Below, in pieces: positions 4,842 through 5,080 of a stretch of DNA of 5,080 nucleotides; the stretch's first letter is position 1; every line of letters starts with the position of its first letter. The notes under the pieces were generated by a model that saw only the letters and a list, made by a program, of their open reading frames with translations, was not told the DNA's origin and did no database searches. Both the position numbers and the translations under genes were made by a program. Source of the stretch: Caldilineaceae bacterium (GTDB lineage: Bacteria > Chloroflexota > Anaerolineae > Caldilineales > Caldilineaceae). Location: assembly GCA_012032975.1 (NCBI GenBank), contig JAAUPU010000319.1, positions 1 to 5,080 on the forward strand. Direction: 5' to 3'.

Positions 4842-5080
4842 CTACTTCACAATCACGGGCAACCATATGCTAAAGTTGGAATTAGGATATAAAAAGCCTG
4901 CCGAAACCTTATAAGTGGGGCTGTCTACAATACCGGTGGACGGCTGCCCAAAGACAGAACTGACCCTGTACTGTGCCGACTCCGCAGAACTGCCACCAAT
5001 CATGACTGAACGTTCCGTCACATAATGTGGCGATGACTGCGCTACCACCATACCCACAGAGATCAACAATACCACCAGGG
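4842..5080 (-). CDS. Short secreted protein with GQP...GF module (5' end off window)
   Basis: About 78 residues are visible, ending at the TAG at 4842-4844. The first visible residues, LVVLLISVGMVVAQSS, are the hydrophobic core and end of a signal peptide. The frame stays open to the window edge, so the true start is probably just outside; a GTG at 5075 and an internal ATG are poor starts. Next comes VMIGGSSAESAQYRVSS, VFGQPSTGIVDSPTYKVSAG and FLYP. This pattern 'GG.s.S..Y.v...iGQp..G...s..Y.v..GF' is a small extracytoplasmic module common in Chloroflexota and other environmental bacteria. The protein ends FSIWLPVIVK, resembling the '.LP.h.K/R' C-termini frequent in exported Chloroflexota proteins. 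Function unknown. Confidence 0.7.
   Translation of the reverse strand, partial: LVVLLISVGMVVAQSSPHYVTERSVMIGGSSAESAQYRVSSVFGQPSTGIVDSPTYKVSAGFLYPNSNFSIWLPVIVK

Noticed and set aside
1..5080. CRISPR array, tRNA, rRNA or transposase
   Set aside because: No regularly spaced direct repeats, tRNA-like cloverleaf, rRNA signature or transposase-like protein was seen on either strand.

Overview
This window looks like a composite metagenomic contig, not a continuous piece of one genome. I see three blocks.

Block 1 (about 1-2839) is GC-rich apart from one AT-rich intergenic gap, and alphaproteobacterial in character, probably Rhodobacterales-like. It holds the C-terminal end of type I glutamine synthetase (glnA) with a clear intrinsic terminator. 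Next comes a roughly 300-bp AT-rich spacer with a perfect FNR-type box, then an intact secreted protein of 465 residues with a VPLPA-CTERM (exosortase-type) sorting tail. Convergent to it is a frameshifted DUF3445 (heme-dependent oxidative N-demethylase family) gene. Upstream of that, on the same strand, is the tail of an unrecognised gene. The convergent gene ends are separated by strong hairpins.

Block 2 (about 2840-2953) is a fragment of about 38 codons on the plus strand. It resembles the C-terminal half of a GIY-YIG nuclease-like protein and has neither its own start region nor an end. It runs into the next gene, which is on the opposite strand, through about a dozen bases that read sensibly in both proteins. 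This points to a chimeric or recombination junction.

Block 3 (about 2938-5080) has lower GC and is Chloroflexota-like (Anaerolineae or Caldilineae style). The evidence is the AACCGCAAAGAACGC-type palindromic repeat, two further palindromic repeats, and a short secreted protein with a 'GQP...Y.vsaGF' module and a C-terminal '.LPVIVK'. All its genes are on the minus strand. In transcription order they are the secreted protein (5' end off the window), a DinB-superfamily gene, a palindromic repeat, a second DinB-superfamily gene, and 9 bp later the N-terminal third of a YcaQ/AlkX-like winged-helix (HTH_42) DNA glycosylase. The last gene is cut off at the block 2 junction.

A pattern runs through the window: five genes (glnA tail, DUF3445, the gene upstream of it, AlkX-like, first DinB) each become normal if one base is added to or removed from a homopolymer run. 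That looks like sequencing error, not decay, so the apparent frameshifts should not be read as pseudogenes without checking. I see no convincing new biological system. The most interesting real signals are the FNR-box promoter ahead of the VPLPA-CTERM protein, the DinB-DinB-AlkX cluster, and the dense palindromic repeats around it.
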